From CAZJNX01 sp964547415 (GTDB lineage Bacteria; Pseudomonadota; Alphaproteobacteria; Rhizobiales; Amorphaceae): a stretch of 5,142 nucleotides of DNA. The first letter of the stretch is position 1. Each line of letters begins with the position of its first letter. The stretch is from assembly GCA_964547415.1 (NCBI GenBank), contig CAZJNX010000283.1, positions 1 to 5,142 on the forward strand, read 5' to 3'. The position numbers and the translations under genes are program-made. Below the pieces are notes generated by a model that worked only from the letters and a program-made list of their open reading frames with translations, did not search any database and was not told where the DNA came from. This document shows positions 4,856 through 5,142 of the stretch, one piece after another.

Positions 4856-5142
4856 CTAGCGGTCCACCTCGCCGAAGACGATGTCGATGGAGCCGAGGAT
4901 CGCCGACACGTCGGCGAGCATGTGCCCCTTGCACAGATCGTCCATCGCCTGCAGGTGTGCGAAACCGGGCGCGCGGATCTTGCAGCGGTAGGGCTTGTTG
5001 GTCCCGTCCGCGACGAGGTAGACGCCGAACTCGCCCTTGGGCGCCTCCACGCAGGCGTAGACCTCGCCCTCGGGGACGTGGAAGCCCTCCGTGTAGAGCT
5101 TGAAGTGGTGGATGAGCGCTTCCATGGAGCGCTTCATCTCCC
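4856..5142 (-). CDS. nuoD: NADH-quinone oxidoreductase subunit D (NuoD), C-terminal end; runs off the right edge
   Basis: NuoD (49-kDa subunit) lies in the peripheral arm of complex I and, with NuoB and NuoH, lines the quinone-binding cavity near cluster N2. It is related to the large subunit of NiFe hydrogenases. Only the last 94 codons are visible, read from 5140 down to the TAG at 4856-4858. Conserved C-terminal features are EMKRSMEALIHHFKLYTEGF, VPEGEVYACVEAPKGEFGVYLVADG, YRCKIRAPGF, HLQAMDDLCKG, and the typical ending DIVFGEVDR. The frame is intact. The family is usually about 390-405 residues, so roughly three quarters lies beyond the window. In most bacteria with separate nuoD and nuoE, nuoE follows directly; here a Uma2 gene intervenes. 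Confidence 0.97.
   Translation of the reverse strand, partial: EMKRSMEALIHHFKLYTEGFHVPEGEVYACVEAPKGEFGVYLVADGTNKPYRCKIRAPGFAHLQAMDDLCKGHMLADVSAILGSIDIVFGEVDR

Overview
This is a very GC-rich window (about 70% by eye) carrying part of a respiratory complex I (nuo) gene cluster, all on the minus strand. Transcription runs from high to low coordinates: nuoD (3' end only), a Uma2-family nuclease-like gene, nuoE, a truncated chemoreceptor-like gene, a repeat-rich spacer, then nuoF (5' part only). The alphaproteobacterial style of NuoF and NuoD, the long NuoE with a C-terminal helix-hairpin-helix tail, and the GC content suggest a Hyphomicrobiales (Rhizobiales) bacterium. Methylobacterium or a relative is my best guess, but no marker in the window settles the genus.

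Layout: nuoD ends at 4856. A Uma2 gene (4264-4833) follows after only 22 bases, with a strong Shine-Dalgarno sequence. A 134-base gap with a weak promoter candidate separates it from nuoE (2843-4129). Nearly 1.8 kb without a complete ordinary gene then lies between nuoE and nuoF. It holds a perfect 11-bp GC hairpin and a 234-codon chemoreceptor sensor fragment (1908-2612) that ends at an amber codon. Recognisable sensor sequence continues in the same frame beyond the stop, to about 1686. Next come two copies of an 81-bp repeat, five copies of a 16-bp repeat, and a perfect 12-bp palindrome just upstream of nuoF (start at 1047, running off the left edge).

Function: NuoE and NuoF form the NADH-oxidising tip of complex I. 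NADH and FMN bind NuoF, N1a is in NuoE and N3 is in NuoF. NuoD helps form the quinone site at the other end of the peripheral arm. The Uma2 gene and the chemoreceptor remnant have no known role in complex I and look like insertions into an otherwise conserved gene order. The most notable points are these two interruptions, the decay of the receptor exactly where the 81-bp repeats begin, and a possible local regulatory site in front of nuoF. I found no convincing evidence of a wholly new multi-gene system.
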